From Clostridium peptidivorans (GTDB lineage Bacteria; Bacillota; Clostridia; Clostridiales; Clostridiaceae), in NCBI RefSeq assembly GCF_900205925.1, contig NZ_OAOD01000003.1:1-64000 (forward strand): 64,000 nucleotides of DNA. The letters are read 5' to 3'. The stretch's first letter is position 1; the number at the start of each line of letters is the position of its first letter. A model generated the notes under the pieces. The model searched no databases, was not told the DNA's origin, and saw nothing but the letters and a program-made list of their open reading frames with translations. A program made the translations under genes and the position numbers. Of this stretch, positions 35,010 through 44,149 are shown in pieces.

Positions 35010-36764
35010 ATGATTGATATATTTTTGGAAAAAATAGACGAACTATATAATATTATTTTACTTCCAATGGATAATAGTTACAAGTTGGAAGCTTCAAAAA
35101 AGTACAAAAAATTATTCTTTTTAAAAAAAGAACAGTATTTTGGAGAATTTTATTATAATAATTTTGGTAAGGATAAATATAAAGGGACAATATATACTCC
35201 AAAGGAAATATCAGATTATATGGTTAGAATGGTTATCTCAAAGGAAGATATAATAAATAACCCATATATTAAAATATTAGATCCCGCTTCAGGATGTGGA
35301 AATATACTTATACCTTGTTATATTTATCTTTTTAATATTTATAAGGATAACTTAGCCCAAATTAATAGAAAGAATAACTTAAATCTCAATATACATACTA
35401 TTGGAAGCCATATAGTTAAAAATAATATTTTTGGTATGGATATAGATGATGTAGCGTTAAAAATACTTATAATAGATTTATTTTTAATAAGCGGAGAAGT
35501 ATCGCCTAAAAACTTTAGAAATGGAGATTTTTTATTAAATGACATTAAAGATACATATGAAATTATAATAGGAAATCCACCATATATAGGGCATAAGTCT
35601 ATAGATAAGGACTACTCAGTAAAGTTAAAGAAAGCCTATAAAGAAGTTTATAGTGACAAGGGAGACATTTGTTATTGTTTTTTTAAGAAAACTAAAGAAT
35701 TATTAAAGTACGAAGGAAAAGTAGTATATATTTTAGCACGGTATTTTATAGAAGCTCAAAATGGAATGAGCTTAAGAAAATATATATCAAATAATTTCTC
35801 TATAAGAGAGATAGTGGATTTTTATGGATTAAGGCCCTTTAAAAATACAGGAGTAGATCCGGTTATAATTTATGCTAATAATTCTAATATAGAAAATGAT
35901 ATTAATATTATAAAGCCATTAAAAATTAAGGGACAAAATAAGAAAGAGTTTTATGAATCACTATTTTTAAATAAAGCACATAATTATAATAGATTTAGTA
36001 TAGGAGAACATACTTTAAAAAATAGTACTTGGATACTTAGAAGTAATGAGGAGAGAAATATACTAGATAAAATTATAAAGAAGTCTAGTTTAAAGTTAAA
36101 AGATATATGCAATAGTTATCAAGGAATCATAACAGGATGTGATAAAGCATTTATAGTATCTGAGGAAATTATTAAAAATGAAAATTTAGAAAAGGATATA
36201 CTGAGACCTTGGATAAAAAGTAGTTATATAGAAAAAAATCATATAAAAGATGCAAAAGAGCACATAATTTATGCTGATTTTATAAATGATGATGAGAATA
36301 AATATGTTAATACATTGAATCATATAAAACCTTATGAATATAAACTTATGAATAGAAGAGAGTGCAGAAATGGTATAAGAAAGTGGTATCAGTTACAATG
36401 GGGGAGAAAACCTCTTATCTTTGAAGGAGAGAAGATAATATTTCCTTATAAAAGTAATAGTAATAAATTTGCATTAGATAAAGGAAGCTTTTTTAGTGCA
36501 GATATATATAGCTTAATTTTAAAAGAAGATGCAAGTTATGATTATAAAACATTATTATTTTTATTGAATAGTAGTATATATGAATTTTACTATCATTGTT
36601 TTGCAAAAAAGCTAGGGGATGATTTATATGAATATTATCCTAATACATTAATGGAATTAATGATACCGTTAAAATGTGATATAACTTTTTTCGAAGAAAA
36701 TAAATTATATGAGTATTTTGAGATAACAGATGAGGAAAAAAAGATCATTGAAGAAAGCCTGTGA
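35010..36764 (+). CDS. camA: Orphan DNA adenine-N6 methyltransferase, CamA-like
   Basis: This 584-residue gamma-class N6-adenine methyltransferase has YTPKEISDYMV, the AdoMet motif DPASGCGN (about residues 91-98 from this start) and catalytic GNPPYIGHK (about 188-196). A TaqI-like target-recognition half follows with SYQGIITGCDKAFIVS, RRECRNGIRKWYQLQWGR, PYKSNSNKFALD and LNSSIYEFYYH. These stretches match, from memory, C. difficile CamA (CD2758), the CAAAAA methyltransferase that affects sporulation. No restriction gene is adjacent; neighbours are the deacetylase and speE. The start at 35010 has GGAGAGAG before it; 34995 does not. Orthology should be tested by alignment. Confidence 0.85.
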   Translation: MIDIFLEKIDELYNIILLPMDNSYKLEASKKYKKLFFLKKEQYFGEFYYNNFGKDKYKGTIYTPKEISDYMVRMVISKEDIINNPYIKILDPASGCGNILIPCYIYLFNIYKDNLAQINRKNNLNLNIHTIGSHIVKNNIFGMDIDDVALKILIIDLFLISGEVSPKNFRNGDFLLNDIKDTYEIIIGNPPYIGHKSIDKDYSVKLKKAYKEVYSDKGDICYCFFKKTKELLKYEGKVVYILARYFIEAQNGMSLRKYISNNFSIREIVDFYGLRPFKNTGVDPVIIYANNSNIENDINIIKPLKIKGQNKKEFYESLFLNKAHNYNRFSIGEHTLKNSTWILRSNEERNILDKIIKKSSLKLKDICNSYQGIITGCDKAFIVSEEIIKNENLEKDILRPWIKSSYIEKNHIKDAKEHIIYADFINDDENKYVNTLNHIKPYEYKLMNRRECRNGIRKWYQLQWGRKPLIFEGEKIIFPYKSNSNKFALDKGSFFSADIYSLILKEDASYDYKTLLFLLNSSIYEFYYHCFAKKLGDDLYEYYPNTLMELMIPLKCDITFFEENKLYEYFEITDEEKKIIEESL

Positions 36765-36857
36765 GTAACTTTTTTTAAAATAATAAATAATAGATAATAA
36801 TTATTGAAACATATTAATGTATTTAAATATAATTACAGATATTAAATTATATAATAA

Positions 36858-36892
36858 GGGGCTGCCTCAAAATAAAATTTTGAGGCAGCTCC
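36858..36892. terminator. Hairpin between camA-like gene and speE
   Basis: GGGGCTGCCTCAAAAT and ATTTTGAGGCAGCTCC form a 16-bp stem with one wobble and a three-base loop, between convergent genes. The flanks are only moderately T-rich. Confidence 0.75.
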
Positions 36893-36910
36893 TTCCGTAA
36901 TTATTATCTA

Positions 36911-37738
36911 TTATTTTAGCACTTCTTCTACAAATTTAGGTAGTACAAAAGAAGCTTTATGCAATCTTGGAGTATAGTATTTTGTTTCAAAAGAAAGACT
37001 TTCTGGAACATTAGCATTTTCTGGATCATGTTTTTTAGAACCTACTGTAAAGCTCCAGTATCCAGATGGATATGTAGGTATTGCTGCCATAAATAACTTA
37101 GTAACAGGGAAAATTGCTTTTGCATCATCATAAACTCTTTTAACTACTTCTGGAAGATAGAAAGGGGTTTCAGTTTGTGCAATAAATATTCCATCTTCAG
37201 TTAAGCACTCGTATATTTCCTTATAGAAACTTCCTCCAAATAGTCCTTCTGCTGCTCCAAATGGGTCAGTAGAGTCTACTATTATAACATCAAATTCATT
37301 TTTGTGCTCATGAACGTATTTAATTCCATCACCTATGAAAACTTCACATCTTCTATCATCTAAGGCACAGCTTATTTCAGGAAGATATTTTTTACATTCA
37401 TTTACAACATCTTCATCTATTTCGCATAATACAGCTTGTTCTACGGAAGGATGCTTTAATATTTCACGTATTGCTCCTCCATCCCCACCACCTACAACTA
37501 ATACCTTTTTAGGATTTGGATGAGTAAATAGTGGAATATGTGCAATCATTTCATGATAAACATACTCATCATTTATAGTAGTTTGAACTATACCATCTAA
37601 TACTAACATTCTTCCCAAAGCATAAGTATCTACAATAGCAAGATCTTGATATTTTGTTTGCTTTGTAACTAACGTTTCCTTTATTTTATAAGTCATAACA
37701 GCATCTGATATTTGACCTTCTTTTAGCCATAAATCCAT
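36911..37738 (-). CDS. speE: Spermidine synthase
   Basis: This 275-residue aminopropyltransferase has MDLWLKEGQ at the start, [35 protein letters not shown] with the decarboxylated-AdoMet-binding glycine motif, [32 protein letters not shown] containing the catalytic aspartate region, and a C-terminal [14 protein letters not shown]. It transfers an aminopropyl group to putrescine. The ATG at 37738 is preferred: GGGAGGT lies upstream and the longer frame would put it inside the gene. A strong promoter and a structured leader precede it. The decarboxylase speA is 28 kb away; no speD or agmatinase is in the window. Confidence 0.95.
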   Translation of the reverse strand: MDLWLKEGQISDAVMTYKIKETLVTKQTKYQDLAIVDTYALGRMLVLDGIVQTTINDEYVYHEMIAHIPLFTHPNPKKVLVVGGGDGGAIREILKHPSVEQAVLCEIDEDVVNECKKYLPEISCALDDRRCEVFIGDGIKYVHEHKNEFDVIIVDSTDPFGAAEGLFGGSFYKEIYECLTEDGIFIAQTETPFYLPEVVKRVYDDAKAIFPVTKLFMAAIPTYPSGYWSFTVGSKKHDPENANVPESLSFETKYYTPRLHKASFVLPKFVEEVLK

Positions 37739-37783
37739 ATAAATAGTACCTCCCATTAATATAAATATTCAGCATCCCAAATA

Positions 37784-37820
37784 TATTGAGATGTTATGAT
37801 TTACAGATATCGTAAATCAT
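37784..37820 (-). promoter_or_regulatory. Structured 5' leader of speE
   Basis: Two hairpins follow the promoter. ATGATTTAC/GTAAATCAT (37812-37820/37796-37804) is a perfect 9-bp stem. Next, read on the minus strand from about 37793, CATCTCAA-tata-TTGGGATG is followed by CTGAATATT. The second resembles the leader hairpins at 12774 and 27170. Either could be an operator or an RNA element. Confidence 0.45.
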
Positions 37821-37836
37821 GTGATACAATAAAAAC

Positions 37837-37865
37837 ATTATAGCAATGATTTAAAAATGTGGCAA
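37837..37865 (-). promoter_or_regulatory. Sigma-A promoter of speE
   Basis: Read on the minus strand, TTGCCA (37865-37860), a 17-base spacer and TATAAT (37842-37837) precede a leader of about 90 bases. Confidence 0.75.
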
Positions 37866-37931
37866 GAAGATTAAATTTAAACAATACATGAAAAATATCT
37901 TAGTAATAAAATAAAAAATATTCATAAAAAA

Positions 37932-37960
37932 GAAGGAAAATTATGTAATATGTAGAATAA
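37932..37960 (+). promoter_or_regulatory. Sigma-H promoter of the spoIIA operon
   Basis: GAAGGAAAA (37932-37940), an 11-base spacer and GTAGAATAA (37952-37960) match the Bacillus sigma-H consensus RNAGGAWWW/RNNGAATWW at every defined position. It lies 51 bases before spoIIAA, an operon known to be sigma-H dependent. Confidence 0.8.
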
Positions 37961-38011
37961 GTTTAAGTATAAATGGGAATTGCACAAATTTACATAAGTG
38001 GGGGGAAATAT

Positions 38012-38347
38012 ATGTATTTAAAATTCGAAAATGTAGATGATAAATTATTAGTTTGTTTAGCAGGAGAATTAGACCATCATAGTGCAGAGGAAGTTAGAAA
38101 TAAAATAGATAACCGTATTGATAAAGACGATGTGAGTAAGGTTATAATGGATTTTTCAGATGTTTCTTTTATGGATAGTTCAGGTATAGGCGTAGTAATT
38201 GGAAGATACAAAAAAATAAATTATAAAAATGGCAAAATATGCATTACAAATGTAAATGAAAACGTAAATAGAGTTTTTGAATTATCAGGCATGTTTAAAA
38301 TAATAAAATTATATAAAACAAATGAAGAAGCATTAGAAAATATTTAA
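38012..38347 (+). CDS. spoIIAA: Anti-sigma-F factor antagonist SpoIIAA
   Basis: This 111-residue STAS-domain protein starts MYLKFENVDDKLLVCLAGELDHHSAEEVR. The phosphorylatable serine lies in FMDSSGIGVVIGRYK. When dephosphorylated by SpoIIE it binds SpoIIAB and frees sigma-F in the forespore. The start is the ATG at 38012 after GGGGGG; an upstream in-frame ATG at 37973 lacks a binding site. First of the three-gene spoIIA operon. Confidence 0.96.
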   Translation: MYLKFENVDDKLLVCLAGELDHHSAEEVRNKIDNRIDKDDVSKVIMDFSDVSFMDSSGIGVVIGRYKKINYKNGKICITNVNENVNRVFELSGMFKIIKLYKTNEEALENI

Positions 38348-38362
38348 TGGGGGGAAACTATA

Positions 38363-38791
38363 ATGTATGATAATGTTATGAAAATAGAATTTGCAAGTAA
38401 GTCACAAAATGAAAGCTTTGCTAGAGTTGCAGTGGCAGCTTTTGCATCTCAATTAGATCCCACTATTGATGAATTAACTGATGTAAAGACTGCAGTATCA
38501 GAAGCAGTAACTAACTCAATTATACATGGATATGAAAATAAAGATGGCACTGTTAAGATAGAAGCTTATATTAAGAATAGAGAACTCACTATAATAATTT
38601 ATGATGATGGTAGAGGAATAGATAATATAGAACTTGCCATGCAGCCATTGTATACTTCCAGATCAGATTTAGAACGTTCAGGTATGGGATTTACTGTTAT
38701 GGAGTCTTTTATGGATGGGTTAAAGGTAGAATCGGAAAAGGGCAAAGGAACTAAAATAATAATGAAAAAAACTTTTAGAGCTATAAGTTAG
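38363..38791 (+). CDS. spoIIAB: Anti-sigma-F factor / serine kinase SpoIIAB
   Basis: This 142-residue GHKL-type ATPase has [21 protein letters not shown] (N-box), [17 protein letters not shown] (G1 box) and [27 protein letters not shown] (G2 box). It holds sigma-F inactive and phosphorylates SpoIIAA. GGGGG precedes the ATG. The gene begins 15 bases after spoIIAA and its stop nearly touches the sigF frame, as in other endospore formers. Confidence 0.96.
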   Translation: MYDNVMKIEFASKSQNESFARVAVAAFASQLDPTIDELTDVKTAVSEAVTNSIIHGYENKDGTVKIEAYIKNRELTIIIYDDGRGIDNIELAMQPLYTSRSDLERSGMGFTVMESFMDGLKVESEKGKGTKIIMKKTFRAIS

Positions 38792-38800
38792 GTGAATATT

Positions 38801-39553
38801 ATGAATGAGGAAGCAGTAAACAGGAGTACGTATAGTTATGAAGAAAACCTAGGACTCATTGAAAAAGCACGAAAAGGAGATAAAAGTGCCTTAAATAAAC
38901 TAATAGAAATAAATCTACCTTTAGTATCGGCCATAACTAAAAAATTTTTAAATAGAGGATATGAGTATGAGGATATATATCAGATTGGATGTATGGGGCT
39001 GGTAAAAGCAGTAAATAATTTTGATACCAGCTATGGAGTGAAATTTTCTACTTATGCTGTTCCTATGATAATGGGTGAAATAAAAAGATTTATAAGAGAT
39101 GATGGCATGATTAAGGTAAGTAGAAGTGTAAAAACAACAGCTAGGAAATTACATTATGATAAAGAGCTACTTGCTAAAGAGTTAAATAGAGAACCTACTT
39201 TAGAAGAATTATCTAATTATTCAGGTATAGAAAAAGAAGAAATAATATTTGCTACAGAATCAGCAAATAGCATGCAGTATTTATATGACACCATACATCA
39301 GCAAGATGGTGCACCTATTATGCTTATAGATAAATTAAGTGATAACTATGAAGAAGACTCAGAACTCGTAAATAGGCTTGCTTTAAAAGAAGTTATAGGA
39401 ACTCTAGACATAAAATCCAGGCAAATAATAATGCTTAGATACTTTAAAGATAAAACACAGGTAGAAGTAGCAAGGATGCTGGGAATAAGCCAAGTTCAAG
39501 TTTCAAGAATAGAAAAAAAGGTACTTAAAATAATGAAAGAAAAACTGAAGTAA
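38801..39553 (+). CDS. sigF: Forespore RNA polymerase sigma-F factor
   Basis: This sigma-70-family factor has 250 residues from the ATG at 38801. Region 2 has NLPLVSAITKKFLNRGYEYEDIYQIGCMGLVKAVNNFD and YAVPMIMGEIKRFIRDDG. Region 3 follows with LAKELNREPTLEEL. Region 4 contains LDIKSRQIIMLRYFKDKTQVEVARMLGISQVQVSRIEKK. The GTG at 38792 overlaps the ribosome binding site AGGTG and is not used. Third gene of spoIIA; a hairpin terminator follows at once. Confidence 0.96.
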   Translation: MNEEAVNRSTYSYEENLGLIEKARKGDKSALNKLIEINLPLVSAITKKFLNRGYEYEDIYQIGCMGLVKAVNNFDTSYGVKFSTYAVPMIMGEIKRFIRDDGMIKVSRSVKTTARKLHYDKELLAKELNREPTLEELSNYSGIEKEEIIFATESANSMQYLYDTIHQQDGAPIMLIDKLSDNYEEDSELVNRLALKEVIGTLDIKSRQIIMLRYFKDKTQVEVARMLGISQVQVSRIEKKVLKIMKEKLK

Positions 39554-39586
39554 TAGGATAAGGGTATTATCCTATTATTTCTTTTT
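39552..39586 (+). terminator. Terminator of the spoIIA operon
   Basis: AATAGGATAA (39552-39561) and TTATCCTATT (39567-39576) form a perfect 10-bp stem, followed by ATTTCTTTTTT. The stem begins at the sigF stop codon. Confidence 0.88.
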
Positions 39587-39634
39587 TGAATTAAAAATCT
39601 TTTTATGCACAAAATAAGTATCGGAGGGGATTTT

Positions 39635-40090
39635 ATGAAAAAAAGTGAGAAAGAAGTTAAAGAGAAATTCGATAAGATTTCTGTTCAAGCTGAGCCAAAG
39701 CATAATTTAGTTAGAAACTGCATATATGCTTTTATCATAGGAGGACTTATATGTGATGTGGGACAGTTTTTTAATAACTTTTTTATAAATATGGGAGTAC
39801 CAAGTGAAGAAGTTGGTACTTATGTAGCAATAGTTATGGTATTCATAGGAGCTTTCTTAACCGGACTTGGAATATATGATAAGATAGCAAGTTATGCAGG
39901 AGCAGGTACAGTGGTACCTATAACTGGATTTGCAAATTCTATTGTTTCTCCTGCTATGGAATTTAAAAGAGAAGGATATGTGTTTGGAGTAGGAGCTAAG
40001 ATGTTTACTATTGCAGGACCAGTACTAGTATATGGAATAAGTACTTCAGTAGTTATAGGAATTATATATTACTTTTTAAAAATGCTATAG
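39635..40090 (+). CDS. spoVAC: Stage V sporulation protein AC
   Basis: This 151-residue membrane protein has a charged N-terminus (MKKSEKEVKEKFDKIS) and four hydrophobic segments, including CIYAFIIGGLICDVGQFFNNFF and PITGFANSIVSPAMEFKREGYVFGVGAKMF, the SpoVAC/SpoVAE-type signature. It forms part of the inner-membrane channel that moves Ca-dipicolinate into and out of the spore. The ATG at 39635 follows GGAGGGG; the upstream ATG at 39605 does not fit. First of spoVAC-AD-AE, the short clostridial form of the operon. I do not see a convincing sigma-G promoter. Confidence 0.95.
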   Translation: MKKSEKEVKEKFDKISVQAEPKHNLVRNCIYAFIIGGLICDVGQFFNNFFINMGVPSEEVGTYVAIVMVFIGAFLTGLGIYDKIASYAGAGTVVPITGFANSIVSPAMEFKREGYVFGVGAKMFTIAGPVLVYGISTSVVIGIIYYFLKML

Positions 40091-40112
40091 ATAAAAGAGG
40101 GTGGTGTAAGCC

Positions 40113-41147
40113 TTGGATAAATTAAAGTTGATAGGAAAGCAAACATTAAAAATAGAAAGCAAACCTAGAATAATTTCAACTTTTAGTGTAGTTGGACCTA
40201 AAGAAGGAGATGGACCACTTAAAGATTATTTTGATTTAATTTTAGATGATGACTTAAATGGCGAAGATAGTTATGAAAAGGCAGAGAGTACTTTAATATA
40301 CACATCTGTAACAGAAAGTATAAAAAAAGCAAAATTAAAGCCTGAAGACATCAACTTTTTATTTGCAGGAGATTTATTAAATCAGATTATATCATCAACT
40401 TTTGCGGCAAGAGATTTAGAAATACCATTTATAGGACTATATGGTGCATGCTCTACAATGACAGAATCATTATGTATGGCATCTATTACAATGGACGGAG
40501 GATTTGCGAAAAATGTAATAGCAGCTACATCATCTCATTTTTCTGCAGCAGAAAGACAATTTAGATATCCATTGGAATTTGGAAGTCAAAGACCTCCTAC
40601 AGCTCAATGGACAGTAACTGGGTCTGGATCGATGGTTCTTGCTAGGGAAGGTAATTATCCATATATCACTTATGTAACTATAGGAAAGGTTAAAGATTAT
40701 GGAATAAAGGATGCAAATAATATGGGAGCAGCTATGGCACCGGCAGCAGTTTCAACTATATATCGGCATTTTAAGGATACAGGGAGAACTCCAAAGGATT
40801 ACGATTTAATAGCTACAGGAGATTTGGGCAAAATAGGAAGGGAAATCACTCAAAAACTTTTAAAAGAATATGGGTATGATATGTATTCTAATTATATAGA
40901 TTGTGGAGAAGAAATATTTGATAATGAAAGACAAAAAACTGACTCTGGTGGAAGTGGATGTGGATGTTCAGCAGTAGTAGCTAGTGGATATATATATAAA
41001 AATATGCGCAAAGGAAAATTTAAGAGAGTGCTATTAGTTTCAACAGGAGCTTTGTTAAGCACTACTTCTTCACTTCAAGGTGAAAGTATACCAGGTATTG
41101 CTCATGCCGTATCTATAGAATATGGTACTGGAGGAGATAAAGCATGA
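40113..41147 (+). CDS. spoVAD: Stage V sporulation protein AD
   Basis: The 344-residue protein has a thiolase-like fold: TLIYTSVTESIKKAKLKPEDINFLFAGDLLNQI, LYGACSTMTESLCMASI (with the cysteine of the ancestral active site), ATSSHFSAAERQFRYPLE and DSGGSGCGCSAVVASGY. SpoVAD binds dipicolinic acid directly. The start is a TTG at 40113 after GAGGGTGGTG. The last codons overlap spoVAE by four bases. Confidence 0.95.
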   Translation: MDKLKLIGKQTLKIESKPRIISTFSVVGPKEGDGPLKDYFDLILDDDLNGEDSYEKAESTLIYTSVTESIKKAKLKPEDINFLFAGDLLNQIISSTFAARDLEIPFIGLYGACSTMTESLCMASITMDGGFAKNVIAATSSHFSAAERQFRYPLEFGSQRPPTAQWTVTGSGSMVLAREGNYPYITYVTIGKVKDYGIKDANNMGAAMAPAAVSTIYRHFKDTGRTPKDYDLIATGDLGKIGREITQKLLKEYGYDMYSNYIDCGEEIFDNERQKTDSGGSGCGCSAVVASGYIYKNMRKGKFKRVLLVSTGALLSTTSSLQGESIPGIAHAVSIEYGTGGDKA

Positions 41148-41506
41148 ATATGGATTATGTAAGCGCATTTGTAGTTGGAGGAATAATATGTGTAATTGCT
41201 CAAATACTTATGGATACTACAAAGCTTACTCCAGCGAGAATACTTGTTAGCTTTGTAACCATAGGAGTAATACTTGGAGCGCTAAATGTTTATGATATTG
41301 TAGTAAAGTATGGTAAGGCAGGTGCAACAGTACCTTTGCCTGGATTTGGATATTCATTAGCTAAAGCTACAATAAAGGAAGTTAATGAAAAGGGATTAGT
41401 AGGAGCATTCACGGGGGGAATAAAAGGAGCAGCAGGAGGGATAACTGCAGCTATAATATTTGGATACATAATGGCATTATTGTTTAATCCAAAGACAAAA
41501 AAATAA
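41144..41506 (+). CDS. spoVAE: Stage V sporulation protein AE
   Basis: The 120 residues form about four hydrophobic segments, including SAFVVGGIICVIAQILMDTT, ARILVSFVTIGVILGALNVYD, and PLPGFGYSLAKATIKEVNEKGLVGAFTGG, the SpoVAE signature. It completes the Ca-dipicolinate channel set with SpoVAC and SpoVAD. The ATG overlaps the spoVAD stop. A second in-frame ATG lies two codons later. Confidence 0.94.
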   Translation: MNMDYVSAFVVGGIICVIAQILMDTTKLTPARILVSFVTIGVILGALNVYDIVVKYGKAGATVPLPGFGYSLAKATIKEVNEKGLVGAFTGGIKGAAGGITAAIIFGYIMALLFNPKTKK

Positions 41507-41540
41507 AAGATTAAGATGCTAAATAGCATCCTAATCTTTT
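41505..41540. terminator. Bidirectional terminator between spoVAE and the PBP gene
   Basis: A 17-bp stem with one mismatch (41505-41521 with 41524-41540), two-base loop, starting AAAAGATTA and ending TAATCTTTT. It overlaps the stop codons of both convergent genes. Confidence 0.85.
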
Positions 41541-43935
41541 ATTTTTTACCTTTAGGTTTAATGAATTTATGAATAATGTTACTATCATCAGAATTAGTGT
41601 TGTCCGGTGGAGTACCATTACTGTCAGTATTATCTTCACTTGTACCTGTATTAGCATTATCACCAGAGTTATTATTTGGATCTGAGGAATTTTCATCTTT
41701 ATTTGTTTTATCTTTGTTTATATTATCTTTTGCATCCTTATCGATTTTATCATCAGCTTTATTAGTTTCTTCTTTAGGTACTGTAACATGATAATCACAT
41801 ATTCCAGTAGGTACAGTGCCTTCTATAAATAGTTCATTACGAATAGTAGTAGAAGGACATGCATCCGTAGGAATTTTTCCTGTAACTGTACATATAGGAA
41901 CTTGAACAACTCCAGAAGGCATAGGTATTTCTTTATACGCTAAGCTTTTATGAGCATCTTTCATGATAATTCCCCAAAGTTTTGCAGCATCATTACTTCC
42001 TATATATTTTCCAAAGGTATAATTTTCATTAAAACTTCCATGATCATCCTTACCAATCCATACTGCTCCAGAATAATAAGGAGTTAAACCTGTAAACCAT
42101 AAATCTATGGACGCATTAGTTGTACCTGTTTTACCATGAGCCATAGGACTAAAGTTTGCAGCAGTACCTGTACCACCTACTCCAGAAACAGGACCCCTTA
42201 AAAGATCATACATAATATAAGCTGCTTGTGGAGATAAAACCTTAGTAGAGTTAAATTTACTTTCTAATATAGTTTTACCTGTTCTATCTAGCACCTTTGT
42301 ATATATAATAGGATCTACTCTCATACCGCCATTTCCAAATACTCCATAAGCTGCAGCCATAGCTAAGGTATTAGTACCACTAACTCCAGGATTTCCTCCG
42401 AGCTGTCCAAGTGACATAGCTGCCATGCTTGACTCATCTGTATTCTTATCTATTTTAAGCCCAAACTTTCTAGCATAATCAGCGCCAGTGCTAAGACCTA
42501 GCTGATGCTCAATTCTAACAGAAATAACATTTTTAGACTTAGTTAATCCTTCTCTTAAAGTCATAGGACCTTCATAAATAGCAGGACTATTACTAGGACT
42601 ATAAGGTTTTCCATTATCAGGATAAAATTGTCCTATTCCTGCAGGAACTGGAGCATCGTCATATATGGTAGCAGCAGTTGCAAGTTTTGAGTCTATAGCA
42701 GGACCATATACACTTAATGGCTTAATACTTGACCCTGCAGCTCTATAAAATTGTGTAGCTCTATTAAAGGAAAGAGGAGGCTGATTGCCACGACCACCAA
42801 CAATAGATTTAACTTCACCAGTGTGGTAATCCATTATAACAGCAGAAGCTTGAGGTTGAGCTATTTTATCTACATATTTAGACTTCATGCCAAGTATGGA
42901 ATCCATATTGTCTAGTGTGGTTTGAGTATGTTCTTGCATATCTTTATTCATGGTTGAATAAATTTTAAGCCCACCATACATTATCATTCTATTTGCTTCA
43001 TCTTCATCTATATGATATTGAGCCATAAGATCTTGTTTTACTTTTTTTATTACTTCTCTGGAAAACCATTCATACTTAAGGCTATTACTTTGTGTAGTAA
43101 GATTAAAAGTTAGCTTATTATTATTTAAATCTGATAGTGCTTTATTATACTCATCTTGAGATATATATCCATTTTCAAGAAGTTTACTTAAAACTGACTT
43201 AGTTCTATTTATATATGAAGAAGTATTTTTTTTTGTTACAACTGCGTTATAAAACACAGATGGACTTTGAGTAAGACCTGCTATAAAAGCACACTCTAAT
43301 AAATTTAATTTGGAAACACTTTTATTAAAATATTGGATCGATGCAGCTTCTACACCATAAGCTGGGCCTCCAAGTGCTATAGTATTCATATAAGCTTCTA
43401 AGATTTGATCCTTGCTTAAATGTTTTTCTAACTGCAAAGCTAAGTAAGCTTCTTGTACCTTTCTCTTAAGCTTTACTTCATTAGTAAGCATAGTATTTCT
43501 TACAAGCTGCTGAGTTATAGTAGAAGCACCTTGTAGTCCACGCTTTCCAGTAATCTTGTTAGATACATTACTAAGGGTAGAACCCAATATTCTTTTAATA
43601 TCTATGCCACTATGCGTTTTAAATCTCTCATCTTCAATAGCAATAAAGGCATCTTTTAGATCTTGGGGCATATCTTTAAAAGATACTACTTTTCTATTTA
43701 TATCTGAAATAACAGTATCCATAAATTGTCCACTATCATTATATATTACCGATGGTTCATTTAAACTTAATACTTTGTTTACATCAAGTGGCGGAGCCGT
43801 TTTTACCATGGCAAGTACTACCCCCATAGTTGCTATAGTACCAAATACAAAAAGTAAAATGAGAGTAATAATGGTAATTTTAAAAACTTTAAAACGGGTG
43901 TTCTTTGTTTTCTTCCCCATTTTTTTGTCGCTCAT
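41539..43935 (-). CDS. pbpA: Class A penicillin-binding protein (PBP1A type)
   Basis: The 798-residue bifunctional enzyme has a basic cytoplasmic start and one membrane helix (about 17-40). The GT51 glycosyltransferase domain has AIEDERFKTHSGIDIKRIL, GASTITQQLVRN and RKVQEAYLALQLEKHLSKDQILEAYMN. The transpeptidase has the nucleophile motif GSSIKPLS, the SKN of SKNVISVRIEH and KTGTT. After about residue 735 the tail is a Lys/Asp/Asn/Ser-rich low-complexity stretch. It polymerises and cross-links peptidoglycan. The symbol is a family-level guess (ponA or pbp1A in other annotations). Confidence 0.93.
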   Translation of the reverse strand: MSDKKMGKKTKNTRFKVFKITIITLILLFVFGTIATMGVVLAMVKTAPPLDVNKVLSLNEPSVIYNDSGQFMDTVISDINRKVVSFKDMPQDLKDAFIAIEDERFKTHSGIDIKRILGSTLSNVSNKITGKRGLQGASTITQQLVRNTMLTNEVKLKRKVQEAYLALQLEKHLSKDQILEAYMNTIALGGPAYGVEAASIQYFNKSVSKLNLLECAFIAGLTQSPSVFYNAVVTKKNTSSYINRTKSVLSKLLENGYISQDEYNKALSDLNNNKLTFNLTTQSNSLKYEWFSREVIKKVKQDLMAQYHIDEDEANRMIMYGGLKIYSTMNKDMQEHTQTTLDNMDSILGMKSKYVDKIAQPQASAVIMDYHTGEVKSIVGGRGNQPPLSFNRATQFYRAAGSSIKPLSVYGPAIDSKLATAATIYDDAPVPAGIGQFYPDNGKPYSPSNSPAIYEGPMTLREGLTKSKNVISVRIEHQLGLSTGADYARKFGLKIDKNTDESSMAAMSLGQLGGNPGVSGTNTLAMAAAYGVFGNGGMRVDPIIYTKVLDRTGKTILESKFNSTKVLSPQAAYIMYDLLRGPVSGVGGTGTAANFSPMAHGKTGTTNASIDLWFTGLTPYYSGAVWIGKDDHGSFNENYTFGKYIGSNDAAKLWGIIMKDAHKSLAYKEIPMPSGVVQVPICTVTGKIPTDACPSTTIRNELFIEGTVPTGICDYHVTVPKEETNKADDKIDKDAKDNINKDKTNKDENSSDPNNNSGDNANTGTSEDNTDSNGTPPDNTNSDDSNIIHKFIKPKGKK

Positions 43936-44149
43936 AATTTTCCTCCTGAAATTTTATATTATTAATTCTGACTAACTTTAAAATATTATAACATATAAAA
44001 GGGCTTTAATAAAATATATATGTTTAGTGATGAGGAGATATATACTAATAATAAAAAAATATATAAACATAATAAAAAGTTATATTTAGTAATAAAATAA
44101 AGAATTTCATAATAAGTAAATATAAAGAATATGTGAGTAATACAAGGAA

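Noticed and set aside
39587-39617. Sigma-G promoter for spoVAC
   Set aside because: TGAATT is present but the -10 region (CACAAAATA) does not fit CATWMTA at the right distance, so I did not annotate it.
43556-43975. 139-codon open frame on the plus strand
   Set aside because: Antisense to the N-terminal glycosyltransferase domain of the PBP and without a recognisable start signal.
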